Of a stretch of DNA of 12,575 nucleotides, positions 1 through 6,705 are shown in pieces. Position numbers and translations under genes: made by a program. The notes under the pieces are model-generated. The model saw only the letters and a list, made by a program, of their open reading frames with translations, made no database searches and was not told the DNA's origin. The stretch is from Candidatus Woesearchaeota archaeon (lineage in GTDB: Archaea > Nanobdellota > Nanobdellia > SCGC-AAA011-G17 > GW2011-AR17), in the NCBI GenBank assembly GCA_009691355.1, contig SICW01000020.1:1-12575 (forward strand), read 5' to 3'. Position 1 is the first letter of the stretch, and each line of letters begins with the position of its first letter.

Positions 1-567
1 GGGGAATTCAAAAAATTCTTTGAAGTTTTCAAAAGTAAAATTAAAATCGTTCATTGCCTTTAAACAATACATGATGAACTCATTTTGGTAGTCTTGCGGA
101 AAGGCTGGAAAGGTTCCTCCTTGAATAATGAGTTCTACTTTTTCTGTTGATTGGTTCAATAAAAAGAATTGTTCCAAGCGGTTAAAGACTGTTAAGTAGG
201 GATCATAAAAGTTTCTCATGCTTCGCATTGTAGAAGGTTCTGTACCTGTGTAACTTTGTGGAACATCACCAAAAAAGGAGCCTAAGCCACCTGGGCACAT
301 GATGCATGTCCCGTGAGGGCAGTTGGATGGTTTTGACATGACAGCTATTGGAGTAACTCCAGAGTTTGTTCGCATTGGTTTCATTACAAAGAATTTCAGC
401 TTATCAAACTGTTCTTGGTTTGCATGCATAAGAATTTGAATTATAGAAGGAAAGGCCTTTGGTTTGTACTTTCTACAAAGTTCTCTTCTGAGTTTGAGAA
501 TTTCTTCTACTGATTTTAATTTTCTTTTTTCTATTTCTTCAAAGAGTTCTTTGTAGAGCGGATCCAT
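1..567 (-). CDS. elp3: Elp3-type tRNA U34 carboxymethyltransferase/acetyltransferase, N-terminal part (cut by window edge)
   Basis: Reading leftward from the ATG at 567, 189 codons stay open to the window edge, so the radical SAM core end and the C-terminal acetyltransferase domain lie outside. Elp3 enzymes modify wobble uridine 34 of tRNAs, using radical SAM chemistry and acetyl-CoA. Visible evidence: the iron-sulfur motif CPHGTCIMCPGG with cysteines at about residues 83, 88 and 91 (CX4CX2C), preceded by a KPMRTNSGV segment and followed by PQSYTGTEP, YDPYLTVFNRL and ELIIQGGTFP. All are hallmarks of Elp3. A palindromic TATA-like box centred 25.5 bases upstream supports this start and a leaderless mRNA. 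It is divergent from the RDD gene. Family assignment is very secure. Confidence 0.95.
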   Translation of the reverse strand, partial: MDPLYKELFEEIEKRKLKSVEEILKLRRELCRKYKPKAFPSIIQILMHANQEQFDKLKFFVMKPMRTNSGVTPIAVMSKPSNCPHGTCIMCPGGLGSFFGDVPQSYTGTEPSTMRSMRNFYDPYLTVFNRLEQFFLLNQSTEKVELIIQGGTFPAFPQDYQNEFIMYCLKAMNDFNFTFENFKEFFEFP

Positions 568-581
568 GTTGTGCGGGAGTA

Positions 582-597
582 GGGAAAGATTTAAATA
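582..597. promoter_or_regulatory. Shared divergent TATA promoter (elp3 / RDD gene)
   Basis: The palindrome ATTTAAAT (589-596) lies between two divergent start codons. Its centre (592.5) is 27.5 bases from the + strand ATG at 620 and 25.5 bases from the - strand ATG at 567, the usual TATA-to-start-site distance in archaea. A purine-rich BRE-like GGGAAAG (582-588) precedes it on the + strand, and a weaker purine run precedes it on the - strand. Both transcripts would then be leaderless. Position is seen; function is inferred. Confidence 0.7.
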
Positions 598-619
598 CCT
601 TCCTCTCTGTAAGTGCTTT

Positions 620-1075
620 ATGGTGAAGGGACAGCCAGTATTGGCTACATTCTGGAGGAGATTTTTCGCGTATATTTTCGATAGTGTCTTTTTGACTTTT
701 CTTCTTCTTGCTCCTTTACTCCATCCATTTGAAGAAGGTTTTAGTGAGGCTTCTCTTTCCGAAACGTTTTCTACGGCCTTTGATTCTCATTATATTTTTT
801 TCACTCTGGTTATTGCTTTTTTTGTTTTAGTCTATTGGAGTGTCTTAGAATGCTGGCTTGGCCAAACTTTGGGAAAAATGATTTTTGGGATCTCTGTTGA
901 AGGAACAAAAAAGAAGCCTTTGAGCTATCTTCAGACAGTGATTAGGAATATTACTAAAGTCTCCATTGTACTTTTGTTTTTTGATACTCTCTATATGCTT
1001 GCAAAAAAAAATAATAGGCGTTTTTTTGAAGTGCTTAGTGATACACAGGTTGTTCAAGAGGTAGGCAATGAGTAA
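620..1075 (+). CDS. RDD-family integral membrane protein
   Basis: A 151-residue protein of the RDD family, small multi-helix membrane proteins of mostly unknown or transport-related role. The sequence shows RRFFAYIFDSVFL near the N-terminus (conserved Arg and Asp of the first helix), a second hydrophobic stretch around residues 58-75, GQTLGKMIFGISVEG typical of the family's central loop, and a C-terminal segment ending LSDTQVV that matches the usual D-x-x-x-x-T-x-V ending. The frame is open back to an ATG at 566, but that start would lie upstream of the TATA box. The ATG at 620 sits 27.5 bases from the box centre and gives the normal family N-terminus. The gene overlaps the following sppA by 8 bases, so the two are probably translated together. 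Confidence 0.82.
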   Translation: MVKGQPVLATFWRRFFAYIFDSVFLTFLLLAPLLHPFEEGFSEASLSETFSTAFDSHYIFFTLVIAFFVLVYWSVLECWLGQTLGKMIFGISVEGTKKKPLSYLQTVIRNITKVSIVLLFFDTLYMLAKKNNRRFFEVLSDTQVVQEVGNE

Positions 1076-1979
1076 ACTTTTTCGTCTGTTTTTATTTTGT
1101 GTTGTTCTTTGGGGTATGAGCTATTTTGTTGCATTCCTATTCTTTACTGATGAAGGATTTAGTGCTTCTGGTGATCAAATAGCAGTGATTCCTGTTCAAG
1201 GAATGATTACTCTTGACGGAGGAAGTTCTTTGCTTTCTTCTTCTACATCCGGAATGGCTATTGTAGAAAAGATTAAACAGGCAAATGAAGATGATTCTGT
1301 GAAAGGGATTGTTCTTGAAATTAATTCTCCTGGTGGAACAGTTATGGGCTCTAAAGTTGTTGTTGATGAATTGAAAACAGTGGATAAACCTGTTGTTGCA
1401 GTGATTACAGAGTCTGGAACTTCTGGTGCATATTGGGTTGCTTCGCAGGCAGATTATATTGTTGCTGACCAGCTTTCTATTGTGGGGAGTATTAGTGTCT
1501 TAGGCTCTTATCTGGAATATGGTGGACTGCTTGAAGACTACAATGTGAGTTATCAACGTTTGGTTACTGGTCAGTATAAGGATATTTCTACTCCTTATAG
1601 AGAGATGACTCCTGAGGAAGAAGCTTTGATAATGGAACGATTACAAGGTATACATGATTATTTTGTGGCTGATGTTGCTGTAGGAAGGCATATGGATGTT
1701 GAGGAAGTTAATGCTCTTGCCGATGGCCTTTTCTATCTTGGGCAAGATTCTATTCAGTTGGGTCTTGTAGATTATATTGGGGATAAAGATTATGCAATAG
1801 AACTTACGAAAGAGCTTGCTGGTGTTTCTGATGGCTCTGTTTCTGAGTATAAGGATGAACTCGGTTTTTTTGGAACATTTTTTCAGCAATACCTCTCTTA
1901 TAGTTCTTATTACATAGGTGTGGGTATAGGAAAGGTACTTTTTAGTACTGAAACGCCAGAGTTTCAAATTAGGGTCTAA
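1068..1979 (+). CDS. sppA: SppA-family signal peptide peptidase (membrane serine protease)
   Basis: A 303-residue S49-family protease that in other organisms degrades leftover signal peptides or membrane-protein fragments with a Ser/Lys dyad. One N-terminal membrane helix (about residues 7-26) anchors an extracytoplasmic catalytic domain. EINSPGG at 84-90 is the conserved substrate/oxyanion region. The nucleophile is predicted as Ser119 (TSGAYW) and the general base as Lys171 (QYKDISTPYREMT). Their 52-residue spacing equals that of Ser147/Lys199 in Bacillus subtilis SppA, as I recall it. The length fits the short, single-domain form. A GAGGT motif lies 5 bases before the start, inside the end of the RDD gene, and the overlap suggests translational coupling. 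The segment 278-293 is mildly hydrophobic, but I would not call it a second helix. Confidence 0.92.
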   Translation: MSKLFRLFLFCVVLWGMSYFVAFLFFTDEGFSASGDQIAVIPVQGMITLDGGSSLLSSSTSGMAIVEKIKQANEDDSVKGIVLEINSPGGTVMGSKVVVDELKTVDKPVVAVITESGTSGAYWVASQADYIVADQLSIVGSISVLGSYLEYGGLLEDYNVSYQRLVTGQYKDISTPYREMTPEEEALIMERLQGIHDYFVADVAVGRHMDVEEVNALADGLFYLGQDSIQLGLVDYIGDKDYAIELTKELAGVSDGSVSEYKDELGFFGTFFQQYLSYSSYYIGVGIGKVLFSTETPEFQIRV

Positions 1980-1980
1980 A

Positions 1981-1992
1981 TGTTTTGTTTTT
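1981..1992 (+). terminator. Possible oligo-T terminator after sppA
   Basis: Directly after the sppA stop come two T-rich runs (TTTTG then TTTTT), with no hairpin. Archaeal RNA polymerase can stop at such runs, and a new promoter begins about 10 bases further on. The call rests on base composition only. Confidence 0.35.
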
Positions 1993-2001
1993 AGTTAACA
2001 C

Positions 2002-2014
2002 AAAGCTTTATATA
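2002..2014 (+). promoter_or_regulatory. BRE/TATA promoter of the rpl21e-rpoF-DUF655 operon
   Basis: AAAGC (BRE-like, 2002-2006) followed by TTTATATA (2007-2014). The predicted start site is near 2036-2038. This leaves a leader of about 16-18 bases that contains the AGGAG ribosome binding site at 2037-2041. Confidence 0.7.
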
Positions 2015-2053
2015 AGGTAAATTATTCTCTTTTTCTAGGAGTTATTGATATTT

Positions 2054-2350
2054 ATGGCACAAAGAACCGGTGGATTACGAAGAAAAACACGATCTAAATT
2101 AAAGAAGAATGTTCGTATGAAAGGAAAGATTAGTATACGAAACTATTTACAGACATTTAAAGTAAATGATAAGGTTGCTTTGGTTATGGAACCTTCTCTA
2201 CACATGGGAATATACCACCCTCGATTTCAAGGAGATGTTGGTGTTATTCTTGGAATGCAAGGAAATTGCTGCAAAGTAAGAATTATTGATGGTAAAATGC
2301 AAAAACTGTTTATTGTTCATCCAGTTCATTTACGGAAGGTACAACAATGA
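2054..2350 (+). CDS. rpl21e: Ribosomal protein L21e (eL21)
   Basis: A 98-residue large-subunit ribosomal protein found in archaea and eukaryotes. The start MAQRTGGLRRKTRSKLKK is the family's basic N-terminus, and the central PSLHMGIYHPRFQGDVGVI matches the SH3-like core (conserved H-x-R-x-x-G-x-x-G). A TTG at 2045 would add three residues, but the ATG at 2054 gives the standard N-terminus. AGGAG ends 12 bases before that ATG, a slightly long spacing. The stop overlaps the rpoF start as ATGA. First gene of a conserved archaeal cluster with rpoF and the DUF655 gene. Confidence 0.95.
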   Translation: MAQRTGGLRRKTRSKLKKNVRMKGKISIRNYLQTFKVNDKVALVMEPSLHMGIYHPRFQGDVGVILGMQGNCCKVRIIDGKMQKLFIVHPVHLRKVQQ

Positions 2351-2682
2351 GTGAGTTTCAGGTTATCGAAGAAATTCCACTCTCCACTGTAGATGTGAGA
2401 AAAGCTTTGAAAGCATTACAAGTAGAAGCTCCACTTTCCTATAGAGGAGAAAAGACTAATACCTACTTAGATTCATTTGCATTGTATGATGAAAAGGAAG
2501 CTCAAGAGCTTGTAATAAAGATTACTGCTTTAAACATTCCTCGATTAAAAGACAGACATATTGTTAAAGTGATTGATGTTATGCCCAAGGATTTAGATAG
2601 CCTTCGTTTGCTCTTAGCTACTGACACTTTAACTATCAAAGATGAAGACTTAAAGAAGATATTAGATGTTATCCCACAATAA
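2347..2682 (+). CDS. rpoF: DNA-directed RNA polymerase subunit Rpo4/RpoF (Rpb4 homologue)
   Basis: A 111-residue subunit of the polymerase stalk. It normally pairs with Rpo7/RpoE (not in this window) and helps open-complex formation and binding of emerging RNA. The HRDC-like C-terminal part, with PRLKDRHIVKVIDVMPKDLD and LRLLLATDTLTIKDEDLKKIL, is the recognisable archaeal signature. The N-terminal part (SEFQVIEEIPLSTVDVRKAL) fits the family tip domain. It starts in a 4-base ATGA overlap with rpl21e and ends 8 bases before the DUF655 gene, so all three are one transcription unit. Confidence 0.93.
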   Translation: MSEFQVIEEIPLSTVDVRKALKALQVEAPLSYRGEKTNTYLDSFALYDEKEAQELVIKITALNIPRLKDRHIVKVIDVMPKDLDSLRLLLATDTLTIKDEDLKKILDVIPQ

Positions 2683-2690
2683 AACTCAAC

Positions 2691-3248
2691 ATGACAACTG
2701 GATCCAAGGAAGAATTTGTAGTAGTATTAGACTTTCTCCCAAATGGATATCCATTTGATTCTCGAAATTCTTTTAGAAAGGGACCTATTGCACAAGTGAT
2801 TAGTAAGAATACGTTTACTCTTTTAGAAATTATTCCTAAACAGGGTGTTCAATTACAGTCTACAGAAGAGCTCTCTATTGGTGAAGGTAAGAGAGATAAG
2901 GTTCATCATGTTGTAGGGAGAATTGGGCCAGAAAAACTTACGCAAACTGCTCAAGGAGAACTTGAGATTATTGTAAAAAAGTTGGTTATAGAGAGTCCTG
3001 AGAGATATATTGATTTTTTTAATAAAGCTGGGCCTATTAGTACTCGGATGCATCAAATAGAACTTCTTCCTGGTATTGGTAAGAAGCATATGTGGGAAAT
3101 TCTGGAAGCTCGAGAGGAAAAACCCTTTGAGAGCTTTGAAGAGATTAAAAGTAGAGTAAGCCTTATTCCAGATCCTTTAAAGTGTGTTATTAAAAGAGTC
3201 ATTATGGAAATCAATAATGAAGATAAGTACAAGATCTTTGTACGGTAG
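2691..3248 (+). CDS. DUF655 family protein (HhH-containing, nucleic-acid-binding)
   Basis: A 185-residue archaeal DUF655 protein. The start EEFVVVLDFLPNGYPFDSR is typical of the family: a small beta domain related to OB/S1-like folds. The C-terminal half holds a helix-hairpin-helix motif (ELLPGIGKKHMWEILEAREE, about residues 123-142), which suggests RNA or DNA binding. Its exact role is not established. In many archaea it lies between rpoF and ksgA. Here the next gene is instead an unrelated reverse-strand ORF two bases past its stop, and ksgA is about 6 kb away. The length matches the family. Confidence 0.9.
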   Translation: MTTGSKEEFVVVLDFLPNGYPFDSRNSFRKGPIAQVISKNTFTLLEIIPKQGVQLQSTEELSIGEGKRDKVHHVVGRIGPEKLTQTAQGELEIIVKKLVIESPERYIDFFNKAGPISTRMHQIELLPGIGKKHMWEILEAREEKPFESFEEIKSRVSLIPDPLKCVIKRVIMEINNEDKYKIFVR

Positions 3249-3250
3249 AA

Positions 3251-3772
3251 TTATTTGATTTTATATCCAAGGAGTTCTTTTACATCAGGAGGTAGGGAGG
3301 ATCTCATTCTTTCTTCTATAGCACATTGGATTTCGTGCCAGTATCTAGGATTGTATTTTGTGATCATAGTGAGAAGTCTACTATCTGACATTTCTAGCCT
3401 GTGAGCATCCATATCTGTCCATGGGCTTAAGAATGGAACGTTTTTTTCTTTATGAAATCGGAGATAGGCATCTAGTGGATACCTAAGAATATCTATTTGT
3501 ATCCCTTTTCTTTCTCCTATGGGACTGCTTCCGGAGGATTCGTCAATGATTTCTCCAAATTTTTTCCTGCCACTGTCATCTCCTTCCTTTGGGAATGCTA
3601 TTTCAAAGTGTAATTTTGCGGAGTTAGAAGAAGTGCCAAAACTATCTGCTGTGATAACTAATGTGTCCTGTCTTCTGAGAAACATTTTATAGATGTCTGA
3701 TTCCCTTTGGCTTTCTGGATCGTAAAGGCTGTGCTGGTGAACGAGCTCAAAACCTTGGCTAGCGATAAGCAA
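3251..3772 (-). CDS. Unrecognised protein, start uncertain (possible frameshift near the N-terminus)
   Basis: I do not recognise this family. From the first conventional start (TTG at 3772) the protein has 173 residues, is soluble and charged, and has no signal peptide or membrane helix. Features are a Lys/Gly/Ser-rich middle, then DILRYPLDAYLRFHKEK and a helical C-terminus around RYWHEIQCAIEERMRSS. The same frame stays open 14 codons upstream of the TTG and reads plausibly (NWETLQLLIASQGFEL), but offers no usual start codon. An ATG at 3798 has good promoter spacing but is one base out of frame. A one-base loss near the 5' end, or a true TTG start, could explain this. It is convergent with the DUF655 gene, with two bases between stops. 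Confidence 0.6.
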   Translation of the reverse strand: MLIASQGFELVHQHSLYDPESQRESDIYKMFLRRQDTLVITADSFGTSSNSAKLHFEIAFPKEGDDSGRKKFGEIIDESSGSSPIGERKGIQIDILRYPLDAYLRFHKEKNVPFLSPWTDMDAHRLEMSDSRLLTMITKYNPRYWHEIQCAIEERMRSSLPPDVKELLGYKIK

Positions 3773-3828
3773 TTGCAGTGTTTCCCAGTTTCTGACATTT
3801 GCCCTATTCCTTTTTTCAAAAGCTACTC

Positions 3829-3838
3829 TTTATATACC
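3829..3838 (-). promoter_or_regulatory. TATA box of the unknown reverse gene
   Basis: On the - strand this reads GGTATATAAAG, a good TATA box with centre near 3832.5. The predicted start site is about 3806, some 8 bases before the out-of-frame ATG at 3798 and 34 bases before the TTG at 3772. No BRE is obvious. Confidence 0.5.
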
Positions 3839-3904
3839 TCTGGTTGTATTCTTTCTCAAGTCTTTCGTTATATCCGTAAGATATTTTCGCTTTTCTGAGG
3901 GATA

Positions 3905-3920
3905 ACAAAAGCTTTTTAAA
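3905..3920 (+). promoter_or_regulatory. BRE/TATA promoter of the rps13 operon
   Basis: ACAAAAGC (BRE-like) followed by TTTTTAAA (3913-3920). The predicted start is near 3942, leaving a leader of about 6 bases before the rps13 ATG at 3948. It probably drives the whole operon to rpoN, since no other convincing promoter is seen within it. Confidence 0.65.
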
Positions 3921-3947
3921 GAGAGAATTTTTAATCAGAGATACGCA

Positions 3948-4442
3948 ATGGAAAGAGAACCACATAAAGAAAGAGAACAACACAAAGCTAATGTCAAACA
4001 ATTAGTGAGAATACTTAACACAGATATACCAGGTCAATATCATACGGGTCATGCTCTTACTAAGATTAAAGGAATAGGCGTTAATTTTTCTCATGCTTTT
4101 TGTGCACGATATAATATTGATAAAACAAAACTGGTTAGTGAATTAGCAGAACCAGAAATTAGAGAAATTGAAGCACGATTAAGATCTGTTAGGGAAATAG
4201 ATTCTTGGTTATTAAACAGGCAACATGATTATGATACAGGAGAAGATGTACATCTTCTTACTACAGATTTACGATTCAAAAATGATTTTGATATAAAACG
4301 CTTGCAAAAAGTTAGAGCATACAGAGGTATGCGGCATGCGGCCGGCCTTCCATGTAGGGGGCAACGTACTAAGGCTCACTTCCGTAAGGTTGGGAGAGCT
4401 GTAGGCGTTTCAAAAACGAAGGCTAAGCCAGGTAAAAAATAA
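3948..4442 (+). CDS. rps13: Ribosomal protein S13 (uS13)
   Basis: A 164-residue small-subunit head protein that touches the P-site tRNA and the inter-subunit bridge. It has the longer archaeal/eukaryotic form. The helix-two-turn-helix core begins at TGHALTKIKGIGVNFSHAF (about residues 33-51). The very conserved basic tail begins at residue 123, with RAYRGMRHAAGLPCRGQRTK. The first residues (EREPHKEREQHKANVKQ) are a charged archaeal extension. First gene of the operon. Its TAA is followed directly by the rps4 ATG with no spacer. Confidence 0.96.
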   Translation: MEREPHKEREQHKANVKQLVRILNTDIPGQYHTGHALTKIKGIGVNFSHAFCARYNIDKTKLVSELAEPEIREIEARLRSVREIDSWLLNRQHDYDTGEDVHLLTTDLRFKNDFDIKRLQKVRAYRGMRHAAGLPCRGQRTKAHFRKVGRAVGVSKTKAKPGKK

Positions 4443-5051
4443 ATGGGAGATCCAAGAAAACATCGAAAGAAATATAGTGGTCCGCTCCATCCATGGAGAC
4501 GTACTCGAATTGAAGAGGAAAAGATCCTCACAGAAGAGTATGGATTACGAAATAAAAAAGACTTATGGAAGATGACTTCTAAACTGGGACACTTTAAAAA
4601 ACAAGCGAAATCTTTGATTGCTCGTCAGGGTTCTCAAGCTGATCTTGAAAGAGGATTATTTTTAGCAAAATTACAACGTTTGAGTCTTATTGGTGTAGAT
4701 GGAACTGTTGATGATGTTCTTAGTCTTAATCCTAAAGATATTTTTGAAAGACGATTACAAACCTTGTTGTATAGAAAAGGCCTTGCACATTCTGCTCTTC
4801 AAGCTCGACAGTTTATTGTTCATGGACATGTTTTTATTCATGGTCAGAAAATGAATGTTCCTTCTTACCTTGTTCCAGCTGGACAAGAAGCATTGATTAC
4901 TTTTGATCCAAAGTCTGCTCTTGCAGATCCTGATCATCCTGAAAGAATGATTAAAGAAAAAGCTCCTGTAGAAACAGAGAAGGGCAAGAAAAAAATAACA
5001 GAAGATGTTGTTGAAGAAATTATCTTTGAAGATGAAGGAGTGAAAGCATGA
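4443..5051 (+). CDS. rps4: Ribosomal protein S4 (uS4)
   Basis: A 202-residue primary 16S rRNA binding protein that nucleates assembly of the small-subunit body. The archaeal start [18 protein letters not shown] is diagnostic. The S4 RNA-binding domain spans roughly residues 102-150 ([20 protein letters not shown], then [14 protein letters not shown]). After this comes an acidic and Lys-rich tail of about 35 residues ([15 protein letters not shown]), somewhat longer than in many archaea. Zero spacing from rps13 and a 4-base ATGA overlap with rps11 indicate coupled translation. Confidence 0.96.
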   Translation: MGDPRKHRKKYSGPLHPWRRTRIEEEKILTEEYGLRNKKDLWKMTSKLGHFKKQAKSLIARQGSQADLERGLFLAKLQRLSLIGVDGTVDDVLSLNPKDIFERRLQTLLYRKGLAHSALQARQFIVHGHVFIHGQKMNVPSYLVPAGQEALITFDPKSALADPDHPERMIKEKAPVETEKGKKKITEDVVEEIIFEDEGVKA

Positions 5052-5470
5052 GTCTCCCACCTAAACCTGGAATGCAACAAGAAAGATTAAAATGGGGAGT
5101 TGCGCATATTTATTCCTCTTATAACAATACTATTATTCATATTACAGATATCTCCGGATCAGAGACTTTGTCTAAAGCTTCTGGTGGTATGGTTGTGAAA
5201 GCACACCGTATGGAGTCTTCTCCTACTGCAGCAATGGCAGCAGCAAAAATTGCAGCTGAAGGGGCAAAGGATAAAGGTGTGAATGCACTTCATATTCGTG
5301 TTCGAGCACCTGGTGGACATAATGGACCAAGTAATACAGGTCCAGGAAGTCAAGCAGCTATACGAGCACTTTCTCGTATGGGATTACGTATTGGAAATAT
5401 TGAAGATGTCACTACTGTTCCTCATGATAAATGTAGAAAGAAAGGTGGAAAGCGAGGGAGAAGAGTTTAG
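5048..5470 (+). CDS. rps11: Ribosomal protein S11 (uS11)
   Basis: A 140-residue platform protein near the mRNA exit. Signature segments: [38 protein letters not shown], the [20 protein letters not shown] loop and the basic C-terminus [13 protein letters not shown]. The length is normal for archaea. An AAGGAG site at 5035-5040 lies 7 bases before the ATG, inside the end of rps4. The TAG stop at 5468-5470 is followed directly by the rpoD ATG. Confidence 0.97.
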   Translation: MSLPPKPGMQQERLKWGVAHIYSSYNNTIIHITDISGSETLSKASGGMVVKAHRMESSPTAAMAAAKIAAEGAKDKGVNALHIRVRAPGGHNGPSNTGPGSQAAIRALSRMGLRIGNIEDVTTVPHDKCRKKGGKRGRRV

Positions 5471-6253
5471 ATGGAAATCAAATTACTTTCTCAGGATAAG
5501 ACCCAGGTTAGAGTTGTTGTTAAAGGTACTACTCCTGCAGAAATGAATACTTATAGGCGAACAGTTCTTACGACACTTCCTGCGATGGCTATTGATACTG
5601 TTGAGTTTGTAGAAAACTCTTCTGCATTATATGATGAAATGCTTGCCCATAGATTAGGGCTTGTTGTTTTGAAAACGGATACAGAATCTTACTTTGAAAA
5701 AGCGAAATGTAAATGTAAAGGTGCAGGTTGTGCACGATGTACTCTGGAGTTAACTTTAGAAGTTGAGGGTCCAGGTATTGTGTATGCAGAACAATTAAAA
5801 TCAAAAGATCCTGCAGTTATTCCTGTGCATGGAAAAACACCTTTGGTTAAGCTTTTAGACAATCAAAAAGTTAAACTGATTGCTCATGCAATTTTATCTA
5901 CTGGCCAAGAACATATTAAATTCAGTCCAGGACTTTTATATTATCAAGGTTATCCACAAATTAAAGTAGGAGCAGTAAAAAATCCAGAAGCAATTGCTGA
6001 GATGTGCCCTACAAATGTTTTTGAAGCGGATAGTAAAAAACTGACTGTAAAAAATAAAGAGGCATGCATCTTATGTATGGCTTGTGTTGATGCTTCCAAG
6101 GGAGATGTTGAAGTCTCTGGAAGTGCAACTGATTTCATCCTTACAATTGAACCTTGGGGTCAATTAACTCCTGGACAAATGGTAGACGGCTGTGTTGATG
6201 CTCTCCACGAGCAGATCGATGCTCTTAGTGAAGAGATTAAAAAATTGAAATAA
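5471..6253 (+). CDS. rpoD: DNA-directed RNA polymerase subunit Rpo3/RpoD (Rpb3 homologue) with Fe-S domain
   Basis: A 260-residue alpha-like polymerase assembly subunit, partner of Rpo11, Rpo10 and Rpo12. The N-terminal dimerisation domain includes NTYRRTVLTTLPAMAIDTVE and DEMLAHRLGLVVL. The insert domain carries a zinc-type cluster at Cys80, 82, 87 and 90 (CKCKGAGCARC). A ferredoxin-like insertion follows, with Cys179 (MCP) and Cys199, 202 and 205 (CILCMAC), enough ligands for one [4Fe-4S] cluster. Archaeal Rpo3 proteins vary in whether they keep this cluster, and here the full set is present. The C-terminus (ETW-like IEPWGQLTPGQMV plus a coiled helix) closes the dimerisation domain. A tRNA gene follows 10 bases later. 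Confidence 0.96.
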   Translation: MEIKLLSQDKTQVRVVVKGTTPAEMNTYRRTVLTTLPAMAIDTVEFVENSSALYDEMLAHRLGLVVLKTDTESYFEKAKCKCKGAGCARCTLELTLEVEGPGIVYAEQLKSKDPAVIPVHGKTPLVKLLDNQKVKLIAHAILSTGQEHIKFSPGLLYYQGYPQIKVGAVKNPEAIAEMCPTNVFEADSKKLTVKNKEACILCMACVDASKGDVEVSGSATDFILTIEPWGQLTPGQMVDGCVDALHEQIDALSEEIKKLK

Positions 6254-6263
6254 ATGATCTTGC

Positions 6264-6349
6264 GCGGAGGTGGCAGAGCCTGGTCAAATGCGCTACCTCG
6301 AGGGGGTAGTCCCTTAGTGGGTACGAGGGTTCAAATCCCTTCCTCCGCA
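6264..6349 (+). tRNA. tRNA-Leu (anticodon GAG), with C at position 33
   Basis: An 86-base class II tRNA. Acceptor stem GCGGAGG (6264-6270) pairs fully with CCTCCGC (6342-6348), with discriminator A at 6349. D stem 6273-6276/6288-6291 has a G13-A22 mismatch, and the loop includes GG (18/19). Anticodon stem CTACC (6293-6297) pairs perfectly with GGTAG (6305-6309), giving the loop TCGAGGG and anticodon GAG at 6300-6302 with G37. The long variable arm has a 3-bp stem CCC/GGG. T arm GAGGG, TTCAAAT, CCCTT ends in a G-T pair. Leu fits A73, the anticodon and the variable arm. Position 33 is C, not the near-universal U. Reading the loop one base earlier (CGA, Ser) destroys the stem. No intron, and CCA is not encoded. 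It lies inside the ribosomal operon. Confidence 0.92.
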
Positions 6350-6363
6350 TATATAGGAAAAAA

Positions 6364-6705
6364 ATGAAAACAAATTTACAAACACGGACATTGATTAGCG
6401 AGCTTCAAAAAGCTGGAAAAACAGTTCCTCTATGGAAAAGAGTAGCAGAAGAGTTAGAAAGCTCTACACGAAGAATGGTAGCTGTGAATATTTCTAAATT
6501 AGATACTGTTGTACAAGAAGGTGAAATCGCACTTGTTCCTGGAAAAGTATTATCCTTAGGTGAAGCTTCTAAAAAAATGACTGTAGCGGCATTTTCTTTC
6601 TCTGAAGCAGCGCGAGCAAAAATCTCTGTAAAGGGAGAAGCTATAAGTATTACTGAACTACTCAAGAAAAATCCTCAAGGAAAGAAGGTGAGGTTAATAA
6701 AATGA
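6364..6705 (+). CDS. rpl18e: Ribosomal protein L18e (eL18)
   Basis: A 113-residue large-subunit protein related to bacterial L15. The family core is clear: TRTLISELQKAG, PLWKRVAEELESSTRRMVAV, VPGKVLSLGEASKKMTVAAF and a basic end. The length fits short archaeal forms. TAGGA (6354-6358) lies 5 bases before the start, just past the tRNA 3' end, so processing of the tRNA would leave this cistron with a very short leader. The stop overlaps rpl13 as ATGA. Confidence 0.95.
   Translation: MKTNLQTRTLISELQKAGKTVPLWKRVAEELESSTRRMVAVNISKLDTVVQEGEIALVPGKVLSLGEASKKMTVAAFSFSEAARAKISVKGEAISITELLKKNPQGKKVRLIK

Noticed and set aside
566..619. Upstream ATG adding 18 residues to the RDD protein
   Set aside because: That start lies upstream of the TATA box and within the opposite elp3 start; the added residues do not resemble the family.
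6297..6303. tRNA read as Ser with anticodon CGA, which would restore U33
   Set aside because: Shifting the loop by one base leaves almost no anticodon stem pairs, and discriminator A fits Leu rather than Ser.
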